Below are positions 7,807 through 15,140 of a stretch of DNA of 17,236 nucleotides, one piece after another. Below the pieces are notes generated by a model. It searched no databases. It worked only from the letters and a program-made list of their open reading frames with translations, and was not told the DNA's origin. Source of the stretch: Alteromonas_F sp964429915 (GTDB lineage Bacteria; Pseudomonadota; Gammaproteobacteria; Enterobacterales; Alteromonadaceae); assembly GCA_964429915.1 (NCBI GenBank), contig CAYSDZ010000052.1, forward strand, positions 1-17,236. Reading direction: 5' to 3'. The position numbers and the translations under genes were made by a program. Each line of letters starts with the position of its first letter. The first letter of the stretch is position 1.

Positions 7807-8402
7807 TTATTAACCGATTGATGAGTGTGCCAATCTTTGTTTAATAAAGCATACATGGCAATGTCATGAAACCCATCGTGCCAGTACGTTTTGCCTCTCA
7901 TCACACCCTCTTTTTGAAATCCCAGCTTTGTCGCCAAGCCACATGAAGCCTGATTTTGCGGTAAAATTAACGCTTCAATACGGTTAACGTAAAAATGAAA
8001 CGTTTCCGAAAATACGAAGTCTAAAATGGCAGACACTGCTTCAAACGCGAAGCCCTTTCCCCAATTCGCCTGTGCAATTTCGTAGCCTACCACTGCACCA
8101 TGATCATAAGGATTCCAAGTATTAAAACCACAGCTTCCGATAAGTTTACCCGTCGATTTTTCTCTAATAGCCCAGCGTATTCCAGTATCGCTCTCAAAGC
8201 GCTTTTTGAAGTAATCAATCAAACCCAATGCTTGTTCAATGCTTGTAAATTGCTGTACGTCGTAATGCGCCAATACCGCTGGATCAGAAAATATCGCAAA
8301 TAATGCGCTTGCATCTTGTTCATGCAAAGCGTTCAAGCATAAACGGGGGGTGTTTATTTCTGGGAACTTAATCGGCTGTATTGAATTTGAGTCTGCTTGC
8401 AT
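7803..8402 (-). CDS. GNAT family N-acetyltransferase, RimJ/RimL type
   Basis: The 199-residue protein transfers an acetyl group from acetyl-CoA to an amine. It has the RimL-type start (INTPRLCLNALHEQDASALF), the central strand IGSCGFNTW, and the acetyl-CoA-binding segment VVGYEIAQANWGKGFAFEAV with the W-G-K-G-F-A pattern. It ends with NQASCGLATKLGFQKEGVMR. Family members acetylate ribosomal protein N-termini, small molecules or antibiotics; the substrate cannot be told here. The start ATG at 8402 has AGG at suitable spacing and lies 12 bases after the PqiA-like gene. Its TGA overlaps the GTG of the following gene by four bases. Confidence 0.92.
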   Translation of the reverse strand: MQADSNSIQPIKFPEINTPRLCLNALHEQDASALFAIFSDPAVLAHYDVQQFTSIEQALGLIDYFKKRFESDTGIRWAIREKSTGKLIGSCGFNTWNPYDHGAVVGYEIAQANWGKGFAFEAVSAILDFVFSETFHFYVNRIEALILPQNQASCGLATKLGFQKEGVMRGKTYWHDGFHDIAMYALLNKDWHTHQSVNK

Positions 8403-8414
8403 TGGGTGCCTAAA

Positions 8415-9029
8415 TTAATCTGCGGCTTTGTGATATAAAGCCACGCACTGTGAGCCAATAAGTGAAATAATGCAGTATCCCACGAAAAAATAAAAGCCTT
8501 CCCCCACCGAAGACAGGGTTTGTGTGCTTATTTGCACATCAAGGCTAAAACCGAATAAGCTAAAACGCTCGGTTGTTTGGTTGTCTGCATGCTGAGTAGA
8601 TAAAACAGCAAGAAAAATGGCCACTACGAATACATCTGCCATCGACCACTTTCCAATTCTAGACACCCAAGCTAGCACGCGACTACGCTTTATTTCATCG
8701 TTCATAAAAGCAGCAATGGCAATAGCGACTGATTTCGCTAAAGGCACGATGACTGAAAATAAAAAAATTAAACTTGCGACCAAAAAACGATTGTCGCTCC
8801 ATAATTTTTTGACGGTACCTATAATAGAAAGTTGTTGAGCAATGAGAGGGGTAGAAAGCGATGTGCCGGTAACATTTACTTGCATATCCATATCTAAAGA
8901 AAACATAGGCATAAATATACCTGGGAAAAATAACCCCAATGCAATAACGCTGAATGCCCAACCCATATATTTCAACATTTTTGGTATTCCATACTTGTGC
9001 AAAAAATTACGTACGCTGTTGTTGGTCAT
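8415..9029 (-). CDS. Paraquat-inducible protein A (PqiA/LetA) family membrane protein, single domain
   Basis: The 204-residue protein has about four membrane segments (roughly residues 20-43, 80-107, 130-147 and 177-196). The segment RIGKWSMADVFVVAIFLAVLS matches the conserved signature of PqiA domains. E. coli PqiA has two such domains (~417 residues) and works with the MCE proteins PqiB and PqiC in lipid trafficking between inner and outer membranes; here only one domain is present. No MCE-domain or PqiC-like gene follows, so it is an orphan in this window. It is the first gene of the minus-strand run and is divergent from the PAS-GGDEF-EAL gene, 72 bases apart. The ribosome binding site is weak (ACGGTAAT before the ATG). 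Confidence 0.8.
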   Translation of the reverse strand: MTNNSVRNFLHKYGIPKMLKYMGWAFSVIALGLFFPGIFMPMFSLDMDMQVNVTGTSLSTPLIAQQLSIIGTVKKLWSDNRFLVASLIFLFSVIVPLAKSVAIAIAAFMNDEIKRSRVLAWVSRIGKWSMADVFVVAIFLAVLSTQHADNQTTERFSLFGFSLDVQISTQTLSSVGEGFYFFVGYCIISLIGSQCVALYHKAAD

Positions 9030-9101
9030 ATTACCGTTTTATTTTGTTTATTACATTGGCATTTTTTGCATTAGTGAGATTTCTATCCTACGTTTTATGT
9101 G

Positions 9102-10805
9102 ATGAGTTTTTCAAAAATAGATAAACATACAATACAGCGTAACGACCAACGATTTAGGGAGTTACTCACCGCACTGCCGAATGTTTCTGTACAAGGATAC
9201 GACAAAAACCGTCGTGTTATTTATTGGAACCGGGCCAGTGAGTTTTTGTATGGCTACTCGGAAAGTGAAGCCATGGGTGAGTTACTGGAAGACCTTATTA
9301 TTCCAAACGAAATGCGCGCTTTGGTTATCGATGCCCACAATGACTGGATAAAAGAAGGCGTCGTTATTCCTGCTACCGAGCTAGAATTAGTCAATAAATT
9401 TAAACAACCCGTATCTGTTTATTCAAGTCATGTAATGCTATATCAACACACTGATCAACCAGAGATGTTTTGTGTTGATGTTGATATGTCAGGTCAAAAA
9501 AACACTGAAAAAGCATTGGCTTATCTAACGCAATTCGATCGTCAAACCGGAGTGTATAATAAACAAACCTTATTCGAGCAGGCAAAAGCACAAGTTTTAG
9601 ATTCCATCAATCGCGATCAAGACAGTGCGGCCTTGTTTATTGGTATTGACGATTTAACGCATATTAATAACGTTTACGGCTACAAAGCCGGCGATCTTCT
9701 CATTTTGGAAGTCGTAAACCGGATCCGCGCTATTGCAGAAGAATGTGACATTGTGGCCCGATACAGCGGAGACGTATTCGTTGTTTTGATCACTGGCTCT
9801 AATTTAAATGAACGGATTGAAGATTTTTGTAGTCAATGGCAAAAATCAAGTAGCGTTGCATACTCAATTAATGGGGAAAAACGAGAAGTCACAACCAGTG
9901 TAGGTGTCTATGTTAATAAAGGCACCACAGAATCGCACATACAAATAATAAAAAATGCTGAAATTGCGATGAACCAAGCCAAATTAGAAGGAAAGAATAA
10001 ATGCTTGTATTACCAACGTTCTTATCAAAACAGTTTGAACCGGTTTCATGCCTTACTCACTGCTTTAAAAACTGCAGTTACCAACAATGAATTTAGTTTG
10101 GTGTATCAGCCTCAATATAATATGCAGCGTAAATTAGTGAGCTGTGAAGCTCTGTTACGATGGCACAGTGAAGAGTTAGGATTTGTGTCACCGGCAGAAT
10201 TTATACCTGTGGCAGAAAATAAAAATAAAATGGACATGATTGATCGATGGGTTTTAAGGGCAGTTGTCGATCAAATCAAACAATGGAAACAGGCTAACAA
10301 AAGCATTGTTCCTGTGTTTATTAACCTTTCCGGGCAGAGCTTGAATAATCCTGACTTTATCGATGATATTGTGAGTTACATTAAAGGTTCAGGCGTTCCA
10401 TTTAGTGCTATCGGTATTGAAATCACTGAATATGCATTGGTGAACGACAGCGATTCTCTTATCGGTATTTTAAAGTGGCTACAAAACCAAGGCGTTAAAA
10501 TTGCACTCGACGATTTCGGTACGGGCTTTTCATCGCTCAGTTATTTAACTAAATTTCCACTTGATTACATTAAAGTGGATAAAAGCTTTATTATGGCTGC
10601 GCCTGACAGCGACCAAAACGCGACGGTGACAAAAGTGATCTTCGCCCTGTCTGACAGCCTCTCAATACAAGTAGTATGCGAAGGCGTCGAAGAAGAAAAA
10701 CATTTTTCGTTTATTAGCGCGCATTGCAATCATTCTTTGCTGCAAGGCTATCTTTTATCACGCCCTATCGATGCACAAAGTTTTACAGCCTTACTGACGT
10801 CGTAA
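9102..10805 (+). CDS. PAS-GGDEF-EAL protein, probable c-di-GMP phosphodiesterase with degenerate GGDEF
   Basis: The 567-residue protein has no membrane segment. A PAS domain spans ~15-130 (GYDKNRRVIYWNRASEFLYGYS), a GGDEF domain ~140-300 and an EAL domain ~315-560. The GGDEF signature is SGDVF (222-226) instead of GGDEF, so diguanylate cyclase activity is unlikely. The EAL domain keeps the residues needed for c-di-GMP hydrolysis: Glu349 (EALLRW), Asn408, Glu440 (EITE), Asp470-Asp471 (DDFGTGFSS), Lys491, Glu527 and Gln548. It should therefore lower c-di-GMP in response to a signal sensed by the PAS domain; the GGDEF part may bind GTP and regulate. A GTG directly precedes the chosen ATG (9099); neither has a clear Shine-Dalgarno sequence. 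It converges on the S9 peptidase gene with a 6-base gap. Confidence 0.93.
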   Translation: MSFSKIDKHTIQRNDQRFRELLTALPNVSVQGYDKNRRVIYWNRASEFLYGYSESEAMGELLEDLIIPNEMRALVIDAHNDWIKEGVVIPATELELVNKFKQPVSVYSSHVMLYQHTDQPEMFCVDVDMSGQKNTEKALAYLTQFDRQTGVYNKQTLFEQAKAQVLDSINRDQDSAALFIGIDDLTHINNVYGYKAGDLLILEVVNRIRAIAEECDIVARYSGDVFVVLITGSNLNERIEDFCSQWQKSSSVAYSINGEKREVTTSVGVYVNKGTTESHIQIIKNAEIAMNQAKLEGKNKCLYYQRSYQNSLNRFHALLTALKTAVTNNEFSLVYQPQYNMQRKLVSCEALLRWHSEELGFVSPAEFIPVAENKNKMDMIDRWVLRAVVDQIKQWKQANKSIVPVFINLSGQSLNNPDFIDDIVSYIKGSGVPFSAIGIEITEYALVNDSDSLIGILKWLQNQGVKIALDDFGTGFSSLSYLTKFPLDYIKVDKSFIMAAPDSDQNATVTKVIFALSDSLSIQVVCEGVEEEKHFSFISAHCNHSLLQGYLLSRPIDAQSFTALLTS

Positions 10806-10811
10806 TAAACG

Positions 10812-12776
10812 TTACTTTAAGTGCTGGTCGAAAAATGTGATAGCAGCGTCGTACAAAGCGTAACGGCCTTTCTCGTCATAAACCCCATGCCCAGACTGAG
10901 AGAAGTTAAGATACTCAGGTTCATTGCCGACTTTTGACAGCGCTTTAATCATCGCTTTTGCGTTAATAACTGGGACTCTCGCATCTTTATCTCCATGAAT
11001 AATCATGACATTGGCCTTTATTTTGTCAGCATGATAAACGGGAGAATTAGCGCGCAATTCTTCCTCGTCGGTGCCTAAAACACGTTTTAGATAGCCCATA
11101 CCACCATAAGCTTCAGCCGTATCGCTTTCAGTAAAAAAATAAGACAAATTATATAGGCCCACATACCCAATCACGCATTCAAACATATCTGGTTCACGAG
11201 CCGCCGACATCATTGCAGCGTAGCCGCCATAACTTGCACCATATACACACCCTTTTTTAGCGTGCAATGGGAATTGCTCGATTGCCGCTTCGGTGCCTTC
11301 AGTAATATCTTGGATCATATCAGTCCCCCAATGTTTATAACCCAAGTGTTCAAAAGCTCGCCCATAGCCTCCACTGCCTCTAAAATTCACTTGCACTACG
11401 GCATAACCTCGATTAGCGAATAATTGAACTTCGCTGTCGAAAAAATGCTCGTCTCGAGGTCCATGTGGACCACCATGGATCATGGTTATGAACGGATAGC
11501 GTTGTCCTTCTTTCGTCTCTTTAGGCAGCGTTACCTGGCCATACACTTTCACGCCATCTTTCGCAGTAAAGGAAAACGGCGTAGTCTTAGCAAGATTTCT
11601 TGGGTCTAACCAAGAACGGTTTGCCCACAAAAAAGTGGCACTTTTGGTCGTAGTGTCGAATAAATAGTACTCGCCGGGATTGACGTCGCTGCGAACATGT
11701 ATTAACAAAAATTTGCCGTCTTTGCTTTGACTAGGAATAGTGACATATTGGTTGTTAAATCCTTCTCGTAATGACTTGTGCCAATTTGCTATTGCGCTGT
11801 CACCGTCAGCGTAATGATATTGAGGGCGAGTTGGCGAACTCGACGTAACGACAGGCCGTTCAAGTTTAGCGTCCCAAACCGTGTCGTAAGCGTCAAACTC
11901 AATGTCAGAAAACACAGGGCGTAAATCGCCTGTTTCGAGCGTAAACTCAAAGATGTTCCGAACGCTCTTTTCACCAAAATTACCACTCATGAACAATTTT
12001 TTGCCATCAGCACTTATGCCTAAGGGTAAATAAGAATCACCCGTAACGTCTGCCAGCTCTATCCAATCGTGCTTTGCTGATTCTCTGTAGGCTGTTTTAT
12101 AAGTAAAGTATTCGGTTCGGTAGCGCACAAAATGGATATCACCATTGTCATTTGCAAACACTTTTGCTGCTTTAAAGGGAATGGCTTCAACTTTACGCTT
12201 GCGACCTGTTGTCACATTGAGTTTTACAATAATCGGAGGCTTTTCTCTGGAATCATATAGAGTGTTGCCATTTACTTCGAAAGGGTACTCAGCAATTAAA
12301 ATATGTTTTGGATCATTAGGAAGATAACTAATTATTTCAGCTGAGGAGCGACTTGCTTCTCGCGGTTTAAAGTGACTGCCAACTTGTTGCTCGCCTGCTC
12401 GATAACCGAATAACATTTTGCTATTAGAATTATCAAAATTCACCGCAAACAACTCTCCGGTAGGAATAGGGGCATCGTAGCCTGCTTGTTTTTCAGCGTA
12501 TTGATAAACAAGTCTTTCGTTATTAATCCATTCAACACTGTGAATTTCGTCTTTTTTCCCTGGCTGTACTCCCCCCACGGCTTTCATTGTTGCAGTCTCT
12601 AAAATGACAAACATGACTTTACCGTTTTGACGAAGCCGGGCAGCAATATGTTTTCCGTCAGGCGAAAGTTTCATATCTAGATAATCGCCGTGGCGCGTAA
12701 AATGTTCTAGAGGAAGAGGTTCATTTGCATTAGCAAACAAAGAGAAGAGTAAAAAACAGAAACTGAAATACTTCAT
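10812..12776 (-). CDS. S9 family serine peptidase (prolyl oligopeptidase / acylaminoacyl-peptidase type), exported
   Basis: The 654-residue protein starts with a signal peptide (MKYFSFCFLLFSLFANA-NE). An N-terminal beta-propeller region (~25-390) shows WD-like repeats such as MKLSPDGKHIAARL and PLGISADGKKLFMSG. A C-terminal alpha/beta-hydrolase domain (~400-654) follows. The predicted triad is Ser515 (GASYGGYAAM), Asp598 (HGDKDARVPV) and His630 (SGHGVYD). The oxyanion region MIHGGPHGPRD is also present. Such enzymes cleave short peptides in the periplasm; whether it removes acyl-amino acids, dipeptides or acts after proline cannot be told. AAGGA lies six bases before the ATG and a good promoter lies 60-90 bases upstream. 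Together with the S46 enzyme it points to peptide scavenging. Confidence 0.92.
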   Translation of the reverse strand: MKYFSFCFLLFSLFANANEPLPLEHFTRHGDYLDMKLSPDGKHIAARLRQNGKVMFVILETATMKAVGGVQPGKKDEIHSVEWINNERLVYQYAEKQAGYDAPIPTGELFAVNFDNSNSKMLFGYRAGEQQVGSHFKPREASRSSAEIISYLPNDPKHILIAEYPFEVNGNTLYDSREKPPIIVKLNVTTGRKRKVEAIPFKAAKVFANDNGDIHFVRYRTEYFTYKTAYRESAKHDWIELADVTGDSYLPLGISADGKKLFMSGNFGEKSVRNIFEFTLETGDLRPVFSDIEFDAYDTVWDAKLERPVVTSSSPTRPQYHYADGDSAIANWHKSLREGFNNQYVTIPSQSKDGKFLLIHVRSDVNPGEYYLFDTTTKSATFLWANRSWLDPRNLAKTTPFSFTAKDGVKVYGQVTLPKETKEGQRYPFITMIHGGPHGPRDEHFFDSEVQLFANRGYAVVQVNFRGSGGYGRAFEHLGYKHWGTDMIQDITEGTEAAIEQFPLHAKKGCVYGASYGGYAAMMSAAREPDMFECVIGYVGLYNLSYFFTESDTAEAYGGMGYLKRVLGTDEEELRANSPVYHADKIKANVMIIHGDKDARVPVINAKAMIKALSKVGNEPEYLNFSQSGHGVYDEKGRYALYDAAITFFDQHLK

Positions 12777-12838
12777 GAAACGTCCTTATTCATTTGTTGA
12801 CTGACACTCGAAATTACGAGCAATACCTTATGTCGGTT

Positions 12839-12868
12839 ATCATACCTATTACATTTAGTACATATCAA
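12839..12868 (-). promoter_or_regulatory. Sigma-70-like promoter for the S9 peptidase gene
   Basis: On the minus strand a -35 box TTGATA (12863-12868) and a -10 box TATGAT (12839-12844) are separated by 18 bases, each one mismatch from consensus. They lie 63-92 bases upstream of the S9 start codon. The promoter abuts the kinase remnant on the other strand. Confidence 0.55.
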
Positions 12869-12880
12869 CCTTTCTCTTAA

Positions 12881-13144
12881 CGGCGATACACGAGTATTCG
12901 TCATTTTCGACCGGATATCCCCGATTGGATAGATGGAGCGTTACGCAAAGCCTGCGCACCTAATCCTAAGAATCGCTACGAGGCATTGTCTGAATTCGCG
13001 CACGACCTAAGCACCCCTAACCTCAAGCTCATTCAAAATAGAGAATTTCAACCTTTAATAGAACGCAACCCTGTTCTCTTCTGGCAGACACTTAGCGCAG
13101 CATTATTTATTTTGCTAATGGCGAGTTTTTACTTTAATAGTTAG
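12881..13144 (+). pseudogene. C-terminal remnant of a bifunctional Ser/Thr protein kinase/phosphatase gene
   Basis: One frame is open from 12881 (after a TAA) to a TAG at 13142-13144, 87 codons, with no usable start codon or ribosome binding site near its beginning. Its translation matches the end of a Hanks-type kinase domain: IPDWIDGALRKACAPNPKNR, then YEALSEFAHDLSTPNLK, then PLIERNPVLFWQ and a C-terminal membrane helix (LFILLMASFYF). The kinase N- and middle lobes, and the PP2C phosphatase domain often fused to this family, are missing. The part left is therefore non-catalytic. In related bacteria this gene is often near nitrate assimilation genes, none of which is present here. The left break coincides with the S9 peptidase promoter region, so the deletion or rearrangement boundary lies close to 12880. 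Confidence 0.75.
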
Positions 13145-13145
13145 A

Positions 13146-13186
13146 GACTTAAGTCTGATGCTTTATACTGATAGTAGTCTTAAGTC
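13146..13186 (+). promoter_or_regulatory. Inverted repeat flanking a -10 box upstream of aguA
   Basis: GACTTAAG (13146-13153) and CTTAAGTC (13179-13186) are perfect inverted copies 25 bases apart. Between them lies a good -10 box, TATACT (13164-13169); the -35 region (TTAGAG at 13141-13146) is poor. A weak promoter with a flanking operator suits a regulated polyamine operon. A long-looped hairpin is the alternative reading. Confidence 0.4.
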
Positions 13187-13197
13187 ACGTGATATTA

Positions 13198-14226
13198 ATG
13201 ATGCGTAAATTACTCCCAGAATGGTCTCCTCAAGAAGCGATTTTATTCGCTTGGCCAGATGAAAAAACCGATTGGCGGCCTTGGCTAAACGATGTTCAGA
13301 ACACTTATTTATCATTGATAAAAAAAATAACTAAAAACCAAACTTTTGTTGTTTTACTTGTAAGAGAACAACAGCTAACAGCGATAAAAACGCGGTTAAT
13401 AGAAAAAGAGCTACAGGGCGTGCTGCTAGTTTGTGCGGATTATAATGACACTTGGCTAAGGGATTACGGTTTTTTAACCTGCTCTGATGGAAAATGCCTT
13501 TATCTAATTAACTATACATTTAATGGATGGGGAAAAAAATTTGATGCCTCTAAAGATAATCAAATAAACGAATCGGTGTTAAGTCCATTGTTGAATGAAT
13601 CTTTACGTACTTACGATCTTGTCATTGAGGGAGGTGCGCTTGAAATTAATGACGAAGGTCACCTTCTCTCCACCGAATTTTGTCTGAGCAACCCCAAACG
13701 CAATGGCTTAATGACATTCGCTGACTATGAGAGAGCCTTTAAAGAGCAACTAGGTGCCTCACAGGTTAGCATATTGCGCCATGGCCACTTAGAGGGGGAT
13801 GATACAGATGGACATATTGATACCTTAGTACGCTTCACACCCGATAATGGCTTAGTGGTACAAAGTGCGTTTAACCGCCCCAATGACAGCCACTTTAAAG
13901 GTTTACGCGCACTAGTAGATGAGGTGCGTTCCCTTTTCCCGCATCACGACATCTTTGAGCTTCCGTTGCCATTAGTACACAATCAGGAAGGGGAGCGACT
14001 ACCGGCTTCCTATGCTAATTTTTTAATCACCAACGGCCTCGTTTTGGCACCTATCTATCAACAACCCGAAGACAATCAGGCGCTTGATGTATTGCGAAAG
14101 GCGTTTCCAAGCCATAAGATAGAGCCTGTTGACAGCTTACCTCTTATTCAGCAATTTGGCAGCATTCATTGTATCAGCATGCAAATTCCGCGCGGCACTT
14201 TGAAACCATCGGTGTTGTCTGCCTGA
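13198..14226 (+). CDS. aguA: Agmatine deiminase
   Basis: The enzyme hydrolyses agmatine to N-carbamoylputrescine and ammonia, the first step of one route from arginine decarboxylation to putrescine. The 342-residue product is a PAD_porph family member: MRKLLPEWSPQEAILFAWP at the start, NDTWLRDYGF with the substrate-binding Asp, IEGGALEINDEGHLLS, GHLEGDDTDGHIDTLVRF with the catalytic His, and nucleophile Cys325 in GSIHCISMQIP. Classical AguA proteins are ~365 residues with GGGNIHC; this shorter form has GSIHC, so another member of the deiminase family is possible. The adjacent amidase strongly supports the agmatine assignment. Start choice lies between ATGs at 13198 and 13201 (or GTG at 13189); no strong Shine-Dalgarno sequence is seen. 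The aguB start follows 19 bases after the stop. Confidence 0.9.
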   Translation: MMRKLLPEWSPQEAILFAWPDEKTDWRPWLNDVQNTYLSLIKKITKNQTFVVLLVREQQLTAIKTRLIEKELQGVLLVCADYNDTWLRDYGFLTCSDGKCLYLINYTFNGWGKKFDASKDNQINESVLSPLLNESLRTYDLVIEGGALEINDEGHLLSTEFCLSNPKRNGLMTFADYERAFKEQLGASQVSILRHGHLEGDDTDGHIDTLVRFTPDNGLVVQSAFNRPNDSHFKGLRALVDEVRSLFPHHDIFELPLPLVHNQEGERLPASYANFLITNGLVLAPIYQQPEDNQALDVLRKAFPSHKIEPVDSLPLIQQFGSIHCISMQIPRGTLKPSVLSA

Positions 14227-14245
14227 CAAAATGGAGTCGTTTCTT

Positions 14246-15139
14246 ATGAGCAATAAAACACTTAAAGTTGCCGTAGTGCAGCAGGCAGTGAGCAATAATA
14301 ATAAATTGAACAATTGGGAAAAAAGTGCCGAAGCTATTCGCAAACTTGCCAAACAGAATGTACAACTGATTTTGTTACAAGAGCTGCATTCCACGCTCTA
14401 TTTTTGCCAAGAAGAAAACACTGCTAACTTTGATCTTGCTGAGACAATCCCCGGAAAAGCGACTAATTTCTTTGGTGCTCTTGCGGCAGAATTAGACCTT
14501 GTATTGGTCACGTCTTTGTTTGAGAAACGTGCGACCGGACTCTATCACAATACTGCAGTCGTGTTCGATGGTAAATTGGGTATTGTGGGTAAATATCGTA
14601 AAATGCACATTCCTGACGACCCTGGATTTTATGAAAAATTTTATTTTACTCCCGGTGATATGGGATTCACGCCCATCGACACCCGTGTGGGTAAGTTGGG
14701 TGTATTGGTATGTTGGGACCAATGGTATCCTGAAGCCGCTAGATTAATGGCGATGGCTGGCGCACAAATTCTGCTTTATCCAACTGCTATTGGATGGGAT
14801 AACACCGACACACCTGATGAACAGAAGCGTCAGCATGACGCTTGGCATACGATCCAACGCAGCCATGCTGTTGCTAATTCTGTACCCGTATTAGTCGCCA
14901 ATAGAACCGGTTTTGAAACCTCTCCGACCCATGGAGATCCCGGTATTCAGTTTTGGGGGCAAAGTTTTATTACTGGCGCTCAAGGAGAAGTTCTAGCTCA
15001 AGCGCCTAGCGATGAAGAGACCTGCTTGGTCGTCGATTTAGATATGGCACGCTCAGAGCAAATTAAACGGATTTGGCCTTATTTTCGAGATAGACGTATA
15101 GATGATTACCAAGACTTAACAAAACGCTGGCGAGATTAA
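14246..15139 (+). CDS. aguB: N-carbamoylputrescine amidase
   Basis: The enzyme hydrolyses N-carbamoylputrescine to putrescine, CO2 and ammonia, completing the agmatine route begun by the preceding gene. The 297-residue nitrilase-superfamily protein has the expected triad: Glu46 (LLQELHS), Lys119 (KYRKMHIPDD) and Cys156 (VLVCWDQWYPE). HIPDDPGFYEKFYFTPGD and the GWDNTDTPDEQKRQHDAW region are characteristic of AguB. The ATG at 14246 is chosen because GGAG lies nine bases upstream; an in-frame ATG at 14231 adds five residues. The product is cytosolic. Its TAA stop is followed after one base by the putative start of the porin frame. Confidence 0.95.
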   Translation: MSNKTLKVAVVQQAVSNNNKLNNWEKSAEAIRKLAKQNVQLILLQELHSTLYFCQEENTANFDLAETIPGKATNFFGALAAELDLVLVTSLFEKRATGLYHNTAVVFDGKLGIVGKYRKMHIPDDPGFYEKFYFTPGDMGFTPIDTRVGKLGVLVCWDQWYPEAARLMAMAGAQILLYPTAIGWDNTDTPDEQKRQHDAWHTIQRSHAVANSVPVLVANRTGFETSPTHGDPGIQFWGQSFITGAQGEVLAQAPSDEETCLVVDLDMARSEQIKRIWPYFRDRRIDDYQDLTKRWRD

Positions 15140-15140
15140 T

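Noticed and set aside
10803..10815. Bidirectional terminator between the converging EAL and S9 genes
   Set aside because: The gap is only 6 bases and no stem longer than 4 bp with a T run is visible.
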